Below, one piece after another: positions 13,401-25,559 of a DNA stretch of 64,000 bases. The notes beneath the pieces were generated by a model. It was given only the letters and a program-made list of their open reading frames with translations, had not been told where the DNA came from and did not search any database. Location of the stretch: contig NC_083638.1 of NCBI RefSeq assembly GCF_963576545.1, positions 24,514,090-24,578,089 on the forward strand. Direction: 5' to 3'. The DNA is from Limanda limanda. Its lineage: Eukaryota > Chordata > Actinopteri > Pleuronectiformes > Pleuronectidae. A program made the translations under genes and the position numbers. Each line of letters opens with the position of its first letter. The stretch's first letter is position 1.

Positions 13401-16400
13401 CAGATTTTGGTGGGCAAAGGTCAAAGTTGCTGTGACCTCACAAAACACTAAAGAGTCTTCAGGGTATACTTCTAGTTAGTTTTTAAGTGTGATTCAATGG
13501 CTCGACGATTTTTCATTTATTTTCTGACCACGGAGCTGCTGCTCATCTCGTTGAAGCAGATCCTGCAAAGACTTGGCAACATTAACAATGTCGCTCAGAG
13601 GATCCAGCAACTCAGTGTCCGTGCCAGTCAGTAAAAAAAGACCCGACTCCAATCAATCCTCTCTTCATCAGAGTTTACTGCCAGATTTTAAAGACTTCTT
13701 ACAGTTATAATAGAAACATTTAGCTGCTCATTTATCAACTTATAGACTGTCAGTTAATGAAGCTGCATGCACAGTTTGCCTAAGTTTGACTTTTTAACTG
13801 TTCTGCCAAATTCACAGTCTATTGATTTCCAGAGTTCAGGCATTAATGTCTGCAAATTCTGTGTGAGATTTTAAACAAGTATAGAACTAAGTTGAACAGG
13901 AAATGAGGTTAAACAAGGCTTTTTAATCTCTTGATCTATATGTTATCTCACGGCCAGGATAACCGCACAGTTAGAATTTTGTACACGCTTTAAAAAATTC
14001 ACTTTTTAAAGCTAAATTACTTGGGATAATTCATAGCAGTGCTGTGTAGTCACAATTTATTTGTTCTCAACCTCCACAACCCAATCAGATGACCTCTTAA
14101 TAACACCATGATATGTAAAAAGTGTTGGAGCTCATTTTAAACTGGGTGTTTCTTAACGAATCATTTCATCCACTTATTCCAGTAACTCTGTTTGTCTGTA
14201 TGTGGCTTCCATATCCTGAGAACTGTTCATCTTATGGACTTCTCACCTGTTATGTGTATTGTACTGTTAGTGGCCCATGGTAGTGCAGTGCTGAATGTTG
14301 GACACGTAATATATTCATTAAACTTTGTGTAGATTTAGTTTTTCTCTTTACTGTGTTTTCCCTTCTGCTCTCCTCTCTACCAACTAATAGCTAATGACAA
14401 TGAATATCAATTTGTATTAAGTTTGAACGTATTCTTGGTGCACTCTCACTGCCACTAGTGTCCTATCAGATGCTTTTTTTCACCCCTGTGTTGTTGTATT
14501 TCCTTCTTTGGCTCCAACAAAACAAGATCACCAACACGCTTATGATTCCTGCTTTTCCTCCAGGCCCAGCTCATCGCTCAGTCCATCGGCCAGGCGTTCA
14601 GTGTCGCTTACCAAGAGTTTCTGAGAGCAAATGGCATCAACCCCGAGGACCTGAGCCAGAAGGAGTACAGTGACATCATCAACACGCAGGAGATGTACAA
14701 CGACGACCTAATTCATTTCTCAAACTCCGAAAACTGCAAAGAGGTGGGTCAATACAAAGAGTAAAATACACACATTAACACCTTGTTACGACAGAGTATT
14801 AGGACCCATGTTGAAATAAATGTTGTTATATGAATGTGCCCATCAAAAGATCTGTGAAACAAAAGTTACTGTTAGGTCTAAAGTAAGTTATTAAACCCAC
14901 CAAGACGCTTCTAATTCCTAATTTTAACCCTCTTACATTATATGTAACCAAAAATTCATTATAAATAATTTGTTATTCCTTCATTCTTGTAAAATTACAA
15001 CCTTTTCTTGTTAAATTTATATATAACTCTTAATGTATAACTTTTTTCTTGTAATTATACATTTTTTCTTGTAAAATTACAACTTTATTCTGGCAAAATG
15101 ATGACTTTATTTTTTGTAAAAGTACAGCTGTGTGTTGTTGCTATATTTCAATCATCTTCTCGCAATCTCAGATTTTCCTCTTTAAGTGGTTATCTTCAAG
15201 AAAGTGTGTTTTCCGTTTATTTTGTTTGTGTCAGTGCAGGAAAAAGACGAGACACAAACACTATGAGCTTTTACATTTGTGGCACACTTCTCATTATGCT
15301 ACAGGCACCTTAGGGAAACACACAAGTATAAAGTAACTAATTAGACAGATTAAGAGGCGGATGGTACAGTAACATCTACTGTTTGCAATTTAGCTTCTTC
15401 TTTACCTAACACTGTGCACTGGAAGCATCACTGCAGGTCTGAGGAGAGTCAGAAACCGTGAAACAGTTTCTGCTGTACGAGCAGAGAAGCTCCACCACAC
15501 AGCTGCTGCTGCGTACAAAGGCACACAAGCAATTTGTAGTGATGAGGAAACTGGGCTTTCCTGGAGCAATAACGCTTCCTAACAAACTGTGATGAGAATA
15601 AATTCATTATTCAAGGCGCCATGTGTGAAGAGCAAAAAGCAGGGAAATCTATTCTACATTAGCCCAATGGTTGGATGTGTAAAAGACTGCGAAATACAAT
15701 AGTGATGGAATAAATTCTTTATTATTAAAATAAACACACATTCAACCTGAACAGAAACCTTTTTAATAAGACAACACCAGGTAAACGTTTGAGGTTCAGA
15801 TAAAAAACTGTCCATTATAATTTGTCTCCAAAAAAACACACATTTTTTATTGATAAATTGGTCTCTAATCTATGTTAACAACTACAACTACACCCAAGTG
15901 AACTACACCCATAAGTGGAGCCTTGTGTGTGAGACAAAAAAAGTGAAGGATAATACAGTGCAACACAGTTGTATTCATATTAAATATGTTTTCTTGGGAG
16001 AAATAACTGTTGAGAAGTACCGATATTAATGAACAATTAAAAAAGACCTCATGTTCAGTCAAAAAAAGCTTATATACGGATAAATGATAGATAGGGGGAA
16101 AGGTGTTTACTGTAGTGTTACTATGTTAATGAAAATATAATTATAAAGATACAACAGATTTCTGCTCTGATCCATGTAAGTTCTGTATGTGTTATCTGCA
16201 AATACCTGATGAAAAATAGACTGATGCAAAAAGACTGAGTTTGTTTCCCCCCCATTTGCTCCCGCTCCACAGCTGCAGCTGGAAAAGAGCAAAGGGGAGA
16301 TCCTGGGTGTGGTGATCGTAGAGTCCGGCTGGGGATCCATCCTGCCCACAGTTATTTTAGCCAACATGATGAACGGAGGGCCGGCGGCTCGCTCTAGCAA

Positions 16401-19142
16401 GCTCAGCATCGGAGACCAGATCATGTCCATCAACAACACCAGCCTCGTGGGGCTGCCACTCGCCACCTGTCAGGGAATCATCAAGGTACACAGACTGTGG
16501 AGATGTTCAGGCTGCAGGAGGCAGCTGAAAATGGGAAATACATCTTCAGATTGTGCTCAGACATTTAACGACATGATAATTAACATGTTTTTTCATGTCT
16601 GCTGTGTGTGTTAAAGGGCTTAAAGTACCAGGTCCAGGTGAAGATGAACATCGTGAGCTGCCCTCCTGTCACCACCGTCCTCATCAAGAGACCAGATCTT
16701 AAATATCAGCTCGGCTTCAGCGTCCAGAACGGCATCGTAAGTTTGAATCCCACATCTTTTTCACCACCACCAGCATGGAGGTGGATCAATTAGACATTAG
16801 TACAATTAACAAAAGCTATGCTAAAATTTAAAACAGTATTAATATTGGCTGCTTTGTTGTATTTTGTTCCCATGGACAAAACGTTATATATATTGGAATC
16901 GTGCAGCACACGTGTTTATTAACTGTCTCAGTTAAGATTAATCTGCTCATTATTTTAGTTCCTGTGTGTTGGAGAAACAGTGTCAGTGATAAACTACTGT
17001 TTTGACTCTATTATAGAGTCAAAACATTTATTTACAACAAATATTTACAACAAATATTTACTCACGAACTTATACATTTAAAAAAAAAAAAGATAGCTTT
17101 ATCTTCAACAAGGATCTAATTGAACATTGATCTTATGTGCTTCTTTGTTCCCTTTTAAACTTTGAAATAAAAACTTCTGTTGTGAGGGTCATACTTGTAC
17201 TGCCGCAGTTATTTGACTCTTCCAGAGGCTTTCATTTAGCATCAGATGACTTTGCAAAAATGTTTATTACCTGAGGGCTTGTGTGCTTCACTCGTCAGAT
17301 ATGCAGTCTGATGCGAGGAGGGATCGCTGAGCGAGGTGGCGTCCGTGTGGGTCACAGGATCATTGAGATCAACGGGCAGAGTGTGGTGGCCACAGCACAT
17401 GAGAAGATTGTCCAGGCCCTCTCCAACTCCGTCGGCGAGGTTCGAACTGATGTATACAAATACACACATGCTCACACACACTCAAAGATTCACACAGAAG
17501 ATTCAAGATTCATGACTTATAAGAAATGGGGTTAGGGTTGTAATATAAAGACTCAAATAAAATATTATAAAATGTACTCCTTAAATATACATTTATAAAC
17601 TAAAATAAAGTATATTACTACTGAGTAGAGTGAATGAATGAATTAAAGGAATACTGATATGAAATAAGTCATACTGATACTGCCAATATTGCTAGATGCA
17701 GAGTTTAGAGGAGTGACAGTCTTATGGCAGATTGGAGGAGTTTAAAGTATTGTGGTCACTAGGATGAAACTGTCTCTGAGCCTGGTGGTGCAGGCCCGGA
17801 TGCTGAGGTCCCGTGGGCCAGATGGCAGCAGGCAGAACAGTTCATGGTCGGGGTGATGGGGGTCTTTGATAATCCTGTTGGCCTTCGTCCTACATCGCTC
17901 GGTGTAGAGGTCCAGGGATGGCAGCTCCGTCCTGGTGATGCTAATGCACAGCAAATAACTGTGTGTTACTTTTATTGCTGTTTTGTAATGTTAGGGAATG
18001 ACTGTATTGGATAAAAGAGCGTGCACAGGTTGTGTATTTATATAAAGGGACATTCAACAGATTATACACATGAAGTCTAGTTCAGGAATGGTCCACCTGG
18101 GGTCCTGACCCCTACATGGGTCATGAGATCATTTCTGGGGGTTGGAAAGAAAAATATTAAATCTGAAAAATTCAAAATAAAATGACATATTTTAGACTTG
18201 GAATTGCTCAACCAGTCTCAGCTGTCAATCATTATGTTTCACCTTGTTTTTAAAGCATCAAATAACTAAATAAAACAAAACAGACAAATGTCAGTGTGAT
18301 AAGAGCTAACTAAAAAGCTTTGGCTTCACATTGGGAGCTTTCATATCGTCCATCATATCGACACATTCGTAACAGAATTCCTACAAACTGAAGTGTTGTT
18401 GAGCTTTTACCAGCCAGGTCAAGTCTAAGAAAATGTGCAGCTCAGTAGCTTTATGGAAGCTGAAGGCTCCAACTTGTTTGGACACTAAAAGTGAAATTAC
18501 ATCTCAGTCTGAGCTGCCTGCATTTTATTTTGACATTTTTGTTTTGGGGGGGTGTATTCTGTCTCTGTGACAAGTTCCCACAACTCAGTGGAAGAGCAGA
18601 TAGTCCATCACTCTGTCACATGTCACCCTGCCAAAGAAAGAAAAACCATGTGGAGGCAAGTGTTTGCTGTTGTGGAAGAATTCAACCTGTCACCAACTCT
18701 ACCTGAAAGAATATGTCGGGGAGATTTTGTGCACGAGTGGATAAAGTTGTGATTGACTCTCTCGCTGTGGCGCTCGGTGTGGTTAGAATACAAATTTTAT
18801 GACAGCCAGATTTTTAAATTAAATATCTTGTTTATGGTCCATTAATTTGACACATCTCACATTTAAACTGTGCTAAATAAGGATATAAAAACTAGACTCT
18901 GAAACAACACCACAAAAATAAAACACACTGTTAATCAGAGGATTATATGTGATATTGAAGTTTTTAAGACACCACATAAAGGATCTTTTAAGGTTTAAAA
19001 GTCACTTTAAAGACCCAGTATTAAGTAGATAAAATGTTTAAGGATGTGCTCTTGTTTCTGTCACTCTCAGATCCACATGAAGACGATGCCGGCGGCCATG
19101 TTCAGACTTCTGACAGGCCAGGAAACGCCGATGTACATATGA
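1404..19142 (+). CDS. apba2: Amyloid-beta precursor protein-binding family A member 2 (X11-beta/Mint2), C-terminal ten exons; 5' exons outside window
   Basis: Coding segments read from the sequence: 1404-1443, 1946-2091, 8352-8387, 10404-10490, 12782-12967, 14564-14743, 16273-16485, 16617-16736, 17299-17439, 19071-19142. All have AG acceptors and GT donors and join in frame to 406 residues plus TGA. The first segment ends SFPSFVD and joins [28 protein letters not shown] opens the PTB domain, which runs through about residue 225. PDZ1 includes [20 protein letters not shown] and PDZ2 includes [17 protein letters not shown]; the protein ends ETPMYI. Known for the family: a cytosolic adaptor whose PTB domain binds the NPxY-type motif of APP and whose PDZ domains bind membrane and synaptic partners. 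KAAKIKKKA followed by [15 protein letters not shown], and [11 protein letters not shown], resemble APBA2 rather than APBA1. The Munc18- and CASK-binding N-terminal part is not in the window. A first-half exon missed before position 1404 cannot be excluded. Whether this is an a or b teleost paralogue cannot be told. Confidence 0.93.
5097..5375 (-). mobile_element. Non-autonomous hAT-like element (MITE), short copy, 279 bp
   Basis: Bounded by inverted ends TAGGGACGGG and (reverse-complemented) TAGGGATGGG. It is flanked by a perfect 8-bp direct repeat ATCCTCAT (5089-5096 and 5376-5383). The 8-bp duplication and the TAGGG-type ends point to the hAT superfamily. It is an opposite-orientation relative of the 706-bp copy at 59458-60163, sharing the end with repeated tcgtatcg/attgcgatt-like blocks and lacking about 430 bp of interior. 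It sits in an apba2 intron. No protein is encoded. Confidence 0.85.
8263..8284 (+). repeat. (TCC)n microsatellite
   Basis: About seven TCC units in the pyrimidine-rich tract 67 bases before the 36-nt apba2 exon. A CA tract lies nearby at about 8119-8154. Confidence 0.85.
10531..10557 (+). repeat. Interstitial telomere-type repeat (CCCTAA)n
   Basis: Four consecutive CCCTAA-type units followed by a variant. It begins 41 bases after the donor site of the apba2 exon ending at 10490. Confidence 0.85.
10615..10755 (+). repeat. Teleost dispersed repeat, family A, 3' part
   Basis: Ends with 'gttgggccttggcagaggtatgcacc ... gagtgcc/gagagcc ... ctctagtt', a very common fish repeat tail. Other parts of the same family are seen at about 11105-11395, 22025-22350 and 60285-60465. 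I suspect a LINE-derived (RTE-like) origin but cannot assign it. Confidence 0.55.
11105..11395 (+). repeat. Teleost dispersed repeat, family A, 5' part
   Basis: Contains 'gtttgttagcaggtttatgc', 'atttccatgaaattgtgt', 'gatag..tcatg' and 'attttggtgtggatcc' in the order typical of the family. The 'gtttgttagcag' phrase occurs twice (near 11137 and 11229), suggesting nested or duplicated fragments. Located in an apba2 intron. Confidence 0.55.
13150..13475 (+). repeat. Teleost dispersed repeat, two tandem units of about 125 bp
   Basis: Two diverged tandem units, each with 'atatct..aa.aatgcct.a.gggaatttc' and 'attttggtg...', each closing in a 'aggtca..gt.acct' block. The pattern is one I know from many fish genomes. 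It lies 180 bases after an apba2 PTB exon. Confidence 0.6.
14985..15125 (+). repeat. Diverged tandem repeat with 'cttgtaaaattacaac' units
   Basis: Several diverged units of roughly 30-40 bp built on ttcttgtaaaattacaactt. AT-rich intronic minisatellite after an apba2 exon. Confidence 0.6.
16999..17025. repeat. Perfect 12-bp inverted repeat with 3-base loop
   Basis: GTTTTGACTCTA and TAGAGTCAAAAC are exact reverse complements separated by TTA. It is followed by a short direct duplication of aaatatttacaac. Intronic; could be a mobile-element relic or replication-slip palindrome. Confidence 0.7.
17735..17950 (-). pseudogene. Remnant of non-LTR retrotransposon ORF2 C-terminus
   Basis: The minus strand encodes [16 protein letters not shown], then [15 protein letters not shown] and [13 protein letters not shown]. 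This is the arrangement found at the C-terminal end of fish LINE ORF2 proteins, after the reverse transcriptase. Only about 70 codons remain and no reverse transcriptase core is present, so it is a dead 5'-truncated insertion inside the last apba2 intron. The clade is not determinable from this piece. Confidence 0.65.
18207..18270 (+). repeat. Dispersed repeat shared with 63506-63581
   Basis: Contains 'gctcaacca', 'gtctcagctgtcaatcat', 'ttcacc' and 'agcatcaaataactaa' in the same order as the copy near the window end. Origin unknown. Confidence 0.55.
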
Positions 19143-19697
19143 ACGCCGGCCAGGGACCGCCCACAGGACGTCGGCTGTGATTGGTTCTCATCCTGACCAG
19201 TGACAGGATGGCGACTCCCCGTCCATTCCTCTCTCCCTATTTTGATTTCTCTCTTTCTTTGAGCTAATGACTTCAACTCTTCATCATTCCGTAGTCTGTG
19301 CTTAACATGCAGCAGCCATCTTATTGACATGAAACCCTTATTACCATATTTACAGCTGGAGAGACAGCGTGTGTGTTTGTGTGTATATACATATATACAC
19401 TGTTTATTTAATTTATTTGTCCTCTGTGCTTTCTTGTGTGTGTCTGTGTGGACGGATGGACTTATCGAGCGAGTGCATCTCAAGTTATTTTTTTTGTATT
19501 CACGTAATGCAATACGATACTGAAACTATACACCTTGTATACTTTCATTTTCTTCTCCGTTAATTTATTTCTCATGTAAATACATATTTTGCTAATATTG
19601 TGACTAGGGGCGGGGGGGGGGGCACGGCTGCTTTGTAAATATGGAATCTCGTTGTTGAAAGAGGACACGGAACTTGATGAAGGCAAAGACACAATTA

Positions 19698-19703
19698 AAT
19701 AAA
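19698..19703 (+). terminator. apba2: Candidate proximal poly(A) signal AATAAA of apba2
   Basis: AATAAA lies 556 bases after the apba2 stop codon. It would give a short 3' UTR. A second AATAAA follows 750 bases later. Confidence 0.5.
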
Positions 19704-20444
19704 AAACGCCGGATATCGTTACAGTTGCCATGAAAAGGGAGTGTGGGGGGGATAATTTTAGTGTTTGATATGTTGGTAAGTTGATATAATGTCCACGTGG
19801 ATCAAACCAATGCTTGCAGCAGGGGTTAATGGGAGAAACGCCATATCCATTTGATTTCCTTCATTTTACGGCAATACACAGGTTCGACCTCCGAGTGACA
19901 GTTCAAGTCTTTTCTAAAGCTCATGTATAAAACACACTCACACCCGTTTAAATAACACGCAACCCAATACAACTATTAACACGCGTTAGTTATGCTTTCG
20001 ATATCAACACATCACACGAATGAAAAATAGGACGTTTCTTTTTTTTTGCGTGCTCTCTACTGTGTGCTCATCTGTCGTGTTCCTGACTGACGCTCAAGGA
20101 GACCGTGAGTGGATTGTGAATGTAACTGTGTCGTGCGAGCTGTCCCATTGCCATAAGCAGTATTAGAATGTCTGTACATAAAAAGAGAAAACGTGTCTGG
20201 TGTTGTGCTCATGTTAAAAAAACAAAGCGACACAGCAGGTTTAGTCACTGCAAACATCCTCACACCTTTACGTTGGCTTTCCGTCTGGAGAGGGAGCGAG
20301 AGTGAATCACACACTGTGAAAGAAAATAGAAGCCGTTACCGCAGAGTAACGGCTTTACGATGCATCGTAGTGAAGTGGATCCATATGAACATTTTCTGTG
20401 TGCATGCCTTGTAAAAAGTAGTATCACGTTCACTGTGGCAAGAA

Positions 20445-20450
20445 AATAAA
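20445..20450 (+). terminator. apba2: Candidate distal poly(A) signal AATAAA of apba2
   Basis: AATAAA followed shortly by a T/G-containing stretch. It lies about 1.3 kb past the apba2 stop and about 1.15 kb before the sord poly(A) candidate on the other strand, so the two convergent genes need not overlap. Confidence 0.45.
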
Positions 20451-20470
20451 AACTGAGCTAAACCTGCCTG

Positions 20471-21591
20471 GTTTTATTTCACTGGATTCTAACAGCAAAG
20501 TGTGTCATAGAAATGATGTCGTCCTGTGAACCTCTTTTACAATTAGTCTGTTTAATACAGAGGTGAACAGCCAACATCCATCCATGATCCATATAATGTT
20601 GGTCACTGGCTGAGAGGCGGGGGTGCATCCAGGACAGGTCGCCATCGTATCACAGGACAAACATACAAACAACCATTCACACTCACACCTACTGGCTGCA
20701 ATTAACCTCACAAGCAGAACATGCAATGTCCCAGCAAACCGGGATTCAAACCTTCCTGCAGTGAAGTTAAACACTGGCACCATTCAAAAACATTAAAAGT
20801 TTTACATGAGAAGAATAGTTCTAATAAATCAAAATTAAATGAGTAGTCCAACTTTAAAGCAAATTGCTCCAATAATCTATCTCGTGGTTTTAATTTGGTA
20901 TGAAACTGAAATCTCATAAATTTGACAAAACTTGTATCTTTTACTTTAGTGGGGTTTATTTCAGTTAAATTCTGAATTGTGTTTAATTGTCAGGATATTT
21001 AATTAAAGGAGTTCCTACGTGTTTCACAGTTTCACATCACAGACTTATTCCAAGTAGAGTTCGAACATGTGGAAAGAAAAGCTGCTCACAGCAACTGGAA
21101 AATGTTTTACCAGCGTAATGAGCACGTTATGCAAAGCGCATGTTGTCATTATGTCATGTTGAACTGAAGCAGGTCATGAGTGCATTGAGTAAATGTTAAT
21201 TAAATCTATTAATTCAATGTAGAAATGTATTTCAAAGCAGCTGGATGAACATTAAATCAGGGCAGGATTTCCTCATGTCCTGATTCCTGCACAGTTAAAT
21301 ACATCACTTCATTGTTTACAAACGATAGAACTTTTAATCATGACAATTATTATAATCACATACTGTTCAAGGAATTGATACAATTGCCTGTTCACTTTAA
21401 GGCTCTGGTTCCCCCTAGTGCCTAGAACTAAGAAATGCAGGTCCTGCAGTGTTGCTCATCTAGATATCAGTATAATTATCTATCTATAAAGAACCACAAC
21501 ACATTTTGAAATTTAAGATTCGTATTATTAAAAAGTTTAATAACTTTGTGTAAACAAACAAAATTAGCAGCAATGTAAAGAAATTAAAATG
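20471..21591. other. Convergent intergenic spacer between apba2 and sord
   Basis: AT-rich spacer of about 1.1 kb between two tail-to-tail genes. It contains a dispersed repeat remnant at about 20575-20760. I see no coding exon here. Confidence 0.5.
20575..20760 (+). repeat. Dispersed teleost repeat fragment
   Basis: It contains the phrase order typical of a very common fish repeat: a ccatcc start, a 'gagaggcgggg.gcatccaggacaggtcgcc' block, 'aacaaccattcacactcacacct', then 'gaacatgcaa'. The same family occurs more completely at about 55694-55965. The family name is not certain; it may be the 3' part of a LINE. Confidence 0.6.
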
Positions 21592-21597
21592 TTTATT
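21592..21597 (-). terminator. sord: Candidate poly(A) signal of sord
   Basis: AATAAA on the minus strand about 170 bases beyond the sord stop codon. It is the nearest good match. Confidence 0.5.
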
Positions 21598-21767
21598 ATT
21601 CGTACCATTTAACTCTGTATGATCTGCAGGTGAAACAACCGTCAGTTCTGTTATTCGCGTTTCTTTAAACTACCTCTATTATCTCTCTTGGGGTCAATGT
21701 CCAGTTTCTAGTTGTCAGCTCGTCATGCTGAGTCGCTCTTGTTTGTTTCCACTGCACTGGGGTCAGA

Positions 21768-24700
21768 TCAGGGGTTCTGGTCGTTCTGGTCACACTTTAA
21801 CATGACCTTTATCCCAACCCCCTGACGCGTGGTCTCAAAGGCCTGGGCTGCCTGCTCCAGGGGAAAGCGGTGAGTCACCAGGGGCTTCACGTTCACTTTA
21901 CCTGACGCCAGCATGTTGATCGCCATCGGCCAGCTGCGACACAGGGAGACAAGCGTTTTACTCAAACAGTTCATTCTCTGTGACCTCATCTCTATCAAGG
22001 ACGTTATGTTTTCACTCCGGACTGTGTGTTGGTTAGTTTGGTGCAAGGATGGGTCATGGGTTGTGTATCTATTTCCCTAACATTGCGAGATCGGGTATTT
22101 TTGGAAGATTACAGCGATACAGTTTACCGGGGAAAGAAATTATTGGATCTTGAGGAAAAAACATCAGGGGACTAATATTTAGTATTATATAAAAAGTTTC
22201 CAAAATTTGTTGGAGATTCAAATAAAAATCCAGATCTGGTGGATTGAAGTCAGGTTTTATTACGGTTAGGCTTTTATCAGGTAACATATAGGGCTTCAAT
22301 GTTCAATAGTTTCAGAACTGGGCAGAATAAAAAGCGACAGTTGGGCCTTGGCAGTTAATTAATTGATGGGTGGAGCTTCAGTCCAAGACGTGTCTGGACC
22401 TGCCTCCAGTTTTGATTTGAACATCCACATAAGGAACAAGATGTGAAACCAACTATTTTCTTACGTGTTGCAGTAGCGGAAAACTCCTCTGATGTCCACT
22501 TCTCTCAAAGCAGCATCGATCAGAGGAATAGTGACCAGCTCAGAGCCGAGTCCCACCAGCACCACTACGCCTCCCGAGCGTGTAGCCTTATAAAAAAAAA
22601 AATTATGAAATATAAAATTCATTATTTTAGGAATCTACAGATACTGGAACCGGCAGTGGAGAAAGAATTCCGATCGTTACTTAATCAACAGTAAGAACAC
22701 AACAAACTGAAAATACTAAAAGGTGAGCGTCACACACATAGATGGCCGTCCGGATGCTGCTCTCCACACCACTGCATTCAATAGTGATATGAGGCGGAGC
22801 TCCGAGCATGTCCTCCACCCGCTTGGCGAGCTGCTTGGCTTCGTCCTCTCTCTTCACTGTCACCTGGAAGTCCGCTCCTAGCTCTTTGGCCATCGTCAGA
22901 CGTTCTGGGGACAGATCTGAACGCAGGAAATGAAGTGTTGTTGAGAGGAAGTCTTGATCTGAACGGTGTGTCACTTCATTAAAGATAAGTGTTATAAACT
23001 GTGTGTGGGTTACCAGTGATGATGACCTGTGAGGCCCCCATCGCCTTGGCCACAAGTAAACACACCAACCCAATGGGCCCTGAAGAAAAACAAAACACAA
23101 TACAACACCTCAAGACGGATTTGTTTTATCCTAAACATGTTTCGAATTGAATTCTTTAATGTTCACATGTAAGTACAAATATTCAATTAACAAATTGAAC
23201 CTACACTGTATAACTTAGTGGAAATAACCCTTTTTTTATAGCTAAAATCACTAACTACATGGAATCTAGAAAATAATTACTACAAACCAAAACAGTGTTG
23301 AACAACATAACATGAAGTGGGGGGGACTTCATGGGTACTGAATGTGCTTTACCTGTCATGTGTTTAGATCTGTTTCTAGATGTACTGGTATTATAAACCT
23401 AATTATTTTTGAATTATTGTTTTTATGTTATTCTGTTTGTTCAGGTTTATTTATCATTCAATTGCTGTGTTGTTGTTGTTTGGGAGGATGTAAAATCATG
23501 TTTTGTATTATATTGTATGTGTTGTACGTCTGTTTCTAATTCCTTTACACGTGACAAATGCTCATTAGCTTGTTTTCACCCCGATGGCTTTGTTAAATAT
23601 TAACCCCCCGACCAGCCGTGTAAAGGTTCACTGGGTTCACATGGTTTTTCCCTTGACTTTTGTTAAGTCAGTATGATTCTCACTTTAAGCACAAATGACT
23701 CTGTTACATCAGATTCCTTCTCAAGCAGCAACTTGTCACTTAAACAAAGAACACTCAGCTCTTTTATAGGATTTTGCTCCTTGCCCTGACATGCACTGTG
23801 TAATATTGCGTTAGAGGAATATTACTTCAACGGTTGCTAACTTGTTTTACCCGTGTGGGACTGTGTTGTTTTTTATTACCTGCACCACAGATGAGCACGG
23901 TGCTGCCGAGGGTGACGCCGGCCCTGCGGCAGGCGTGGATCCCCACAGACAGAGGTTCAATCAGAGCTCCCTCCTCATATGTCACATTATCAGGCAGCCT
24001 AGGAGAAGTGACATAGACGGCAGAAAAGGAGGTAAGGATACACACAAAGGTTTAGCAGTTGAGTTAGTTGACAGTCAGAGATCAGGCAGTTGTAAAGTAA
24101 CATCTGGTGCAACGCCATGAAATCCAGAAAAAAAAGGAGGTACTTGTAGCAGAAGTTGGCGCTGTGCTTGTAGAATCTGCACAAGTTTCCGTGGTCAGGG
24201 GGCGTGGCACAGAAGAAGATGGTGGGAGACAAGTTGTATCGTCCGCTTTTACAGAACTCGTCCATCTCACGGGGGACGCCGGGCTCAATGGCCACTCTGT
24301 CCCCTGGACAAACACAAGTCAGGGTCAGAGCAGGGGAAATGTGTGTCCTCAGCTTGTTATGTTCTCACTAACATAACAAGATCTGCAGAGTGCTACGGAT
24401 TCTTTTATTTACTGTAATCACGATAAGAACACATGCTCCACTCATCCTTGTGTCCTTTTTAAGTCAATAAAGGAATACAACCTTTTAGAGATTCTGCACA
24501 ATTGTCTACACGATTACTGCAGTGCACATTACACAACAGACAGCCGTTATTATCTGACAGCTCTGACACACACACACACAACTTACCCACTTTAAGATGC
24601 TTGACTGCCGAGCCGACCTTCACCACCTGCCCTGCCGCCTCGTGCCCCAGCACCATCGGCTTGGTGACCACGTAGTCTGCGATTCGTCCGTGCTGCCAGT

Positions 24701-24910
24701 AGTGAACGTCTGACCCGCAGATTCCCACAGAGTGCATCTTGAGCAGGACATCTGGGGACAGGTGGGACAGGGACACGGTGATAAGGACCCATCAATCATT
24801 TTCTACATATCTGATTTTCTTCATTTGTTCAGCTACTCAAACAGATTGATATTTAGGGCCCGAGCACAGACATCAAAGGTGTCTGGTGAGACCCTATTGA
24901 AATTGTAAGG

Positions 24911-24959
<49 letters not shown>

Positions 24960-25559
24960 CAAATGAATTGGCTTTTTGAGGGCTTTAACATGCTCAACTT
25001 CTTACCAAAATTTGCAGTCTTTTTTATTTCTGTCTACGATGAGATCAGTTTCAATGATCTCACTTGTTACAGCAGCAGAGAGTACAAATTAGGTTGACAG
25101 ACTAGCTAGTGAAAGTATAAAATAGAATTAAAACAGGTAAATACAGGGAATAAAATAGTATTGGTATTTTAAGAATTTTGTAGTGTATGTCTATCTACAT
25201 TTTTTTGAGTCTGCTGACAACTGACCAAATGAAAAGTGACAGTATTTGACACCTGTGCATTGCAAGTTCACTTGCACAAATTTAAAAAAATCTATTAATT
25301 AATTTTAATTGCAACTAAATTATCATCAAGGTGCATTTAGTCTCCTGAATAAAAGAAAAGTACCATCAGGCCCTGGCTCTGGAATCGGAAGCTTTTCCTG
25401 TGAGAAATTGAGAAAATGCATAAGAAAAAAAAAAGATCAGATTTCCTTCCAACAGGTTGTGACTGACAAGTGAATGAATGATCCCGGTCTGTGTCTGTGT
25501 GTTACCAGTCTGAGGTCTCCCTGGGCGTGCAGCACCACCGACAGATTCTCCTGAGCCAT
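21768..25559 (-). CDS. sord: Sorbitol dehydrogenase (L-iditol 2-dehydrogenase), nine exons, complete
   Basis: Exons on the minus strand, in order: 25559-25506, 25397-25364, 24751-24587, 24303-24144, 23998-23880, 23079-23014, 22916-22738, 22586-22465, 21933-21768. They total 1065 nt, giving 354 residues; the human protein is 357. Known role: cytosolic NAD-dependent oxidation of sorbitol to fructose, the second step of the polyol pathway. The zinc site residues are present as Cys41 (in VGICGSD), His66 and Glu67 (LGHEAAG), with Glu152 (IEPLSVG). The Rossmann nucleotide motif GAGPIG is at 176-181, and the protein ends SDQNP-like as DQNDQNP. All introns have GT/AG ends and codon phases match across every junction. 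The start ATG is the only plausible one, since the upstream open frame has no ATG. No frameshift or missing catalytic residue is seen. The gene is convergent with apba2 and downstream of terb2 on the same strand. Confidence 0.97.
22025..22350 (+). repeat. Teleost dispersed repeat, family A, in a sord intron
   Basis: Order of phrases: 'aaggatgggtcatggg', 'taacattgcgagatcggg', 'ttggatcttgaggaaaaaa', 'aggggactaata', 'caaataaaaatccagatct', 'gttgggccttggcag'. This is the middle and 3' part of family A, lying in the last sord intron. Confidence 0.6.
24911..24955 (+). repeat. (ATT)n microsatellite
   Basis: Fifteen ATT units in the sord intron between its second and third exons. Confidence 0.95.

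Larger units (their letters stand above)
19143..20470 (+). other. apba2: apba2 3' untranslated region (extent inferred)
   Basis: Non-coding sequence follows the apba2 stop codon. Two candidate poly(A) signals are visible, at 19698-19703 and 20445-20450, so the 3' UTR would be about 0.6 or 1.3 kb. It includes a G-run near 19611-19622. Extent is inferred from the signals only; no transcript evidence is available. Confidence 0.5.

Noticed and set aside
19067..19483. 138-codon minus-strand frame over the end of apba2
   Set aside because: Antisense shadow of the last apba2 exon and its 3' UTR; no recognisable protein.
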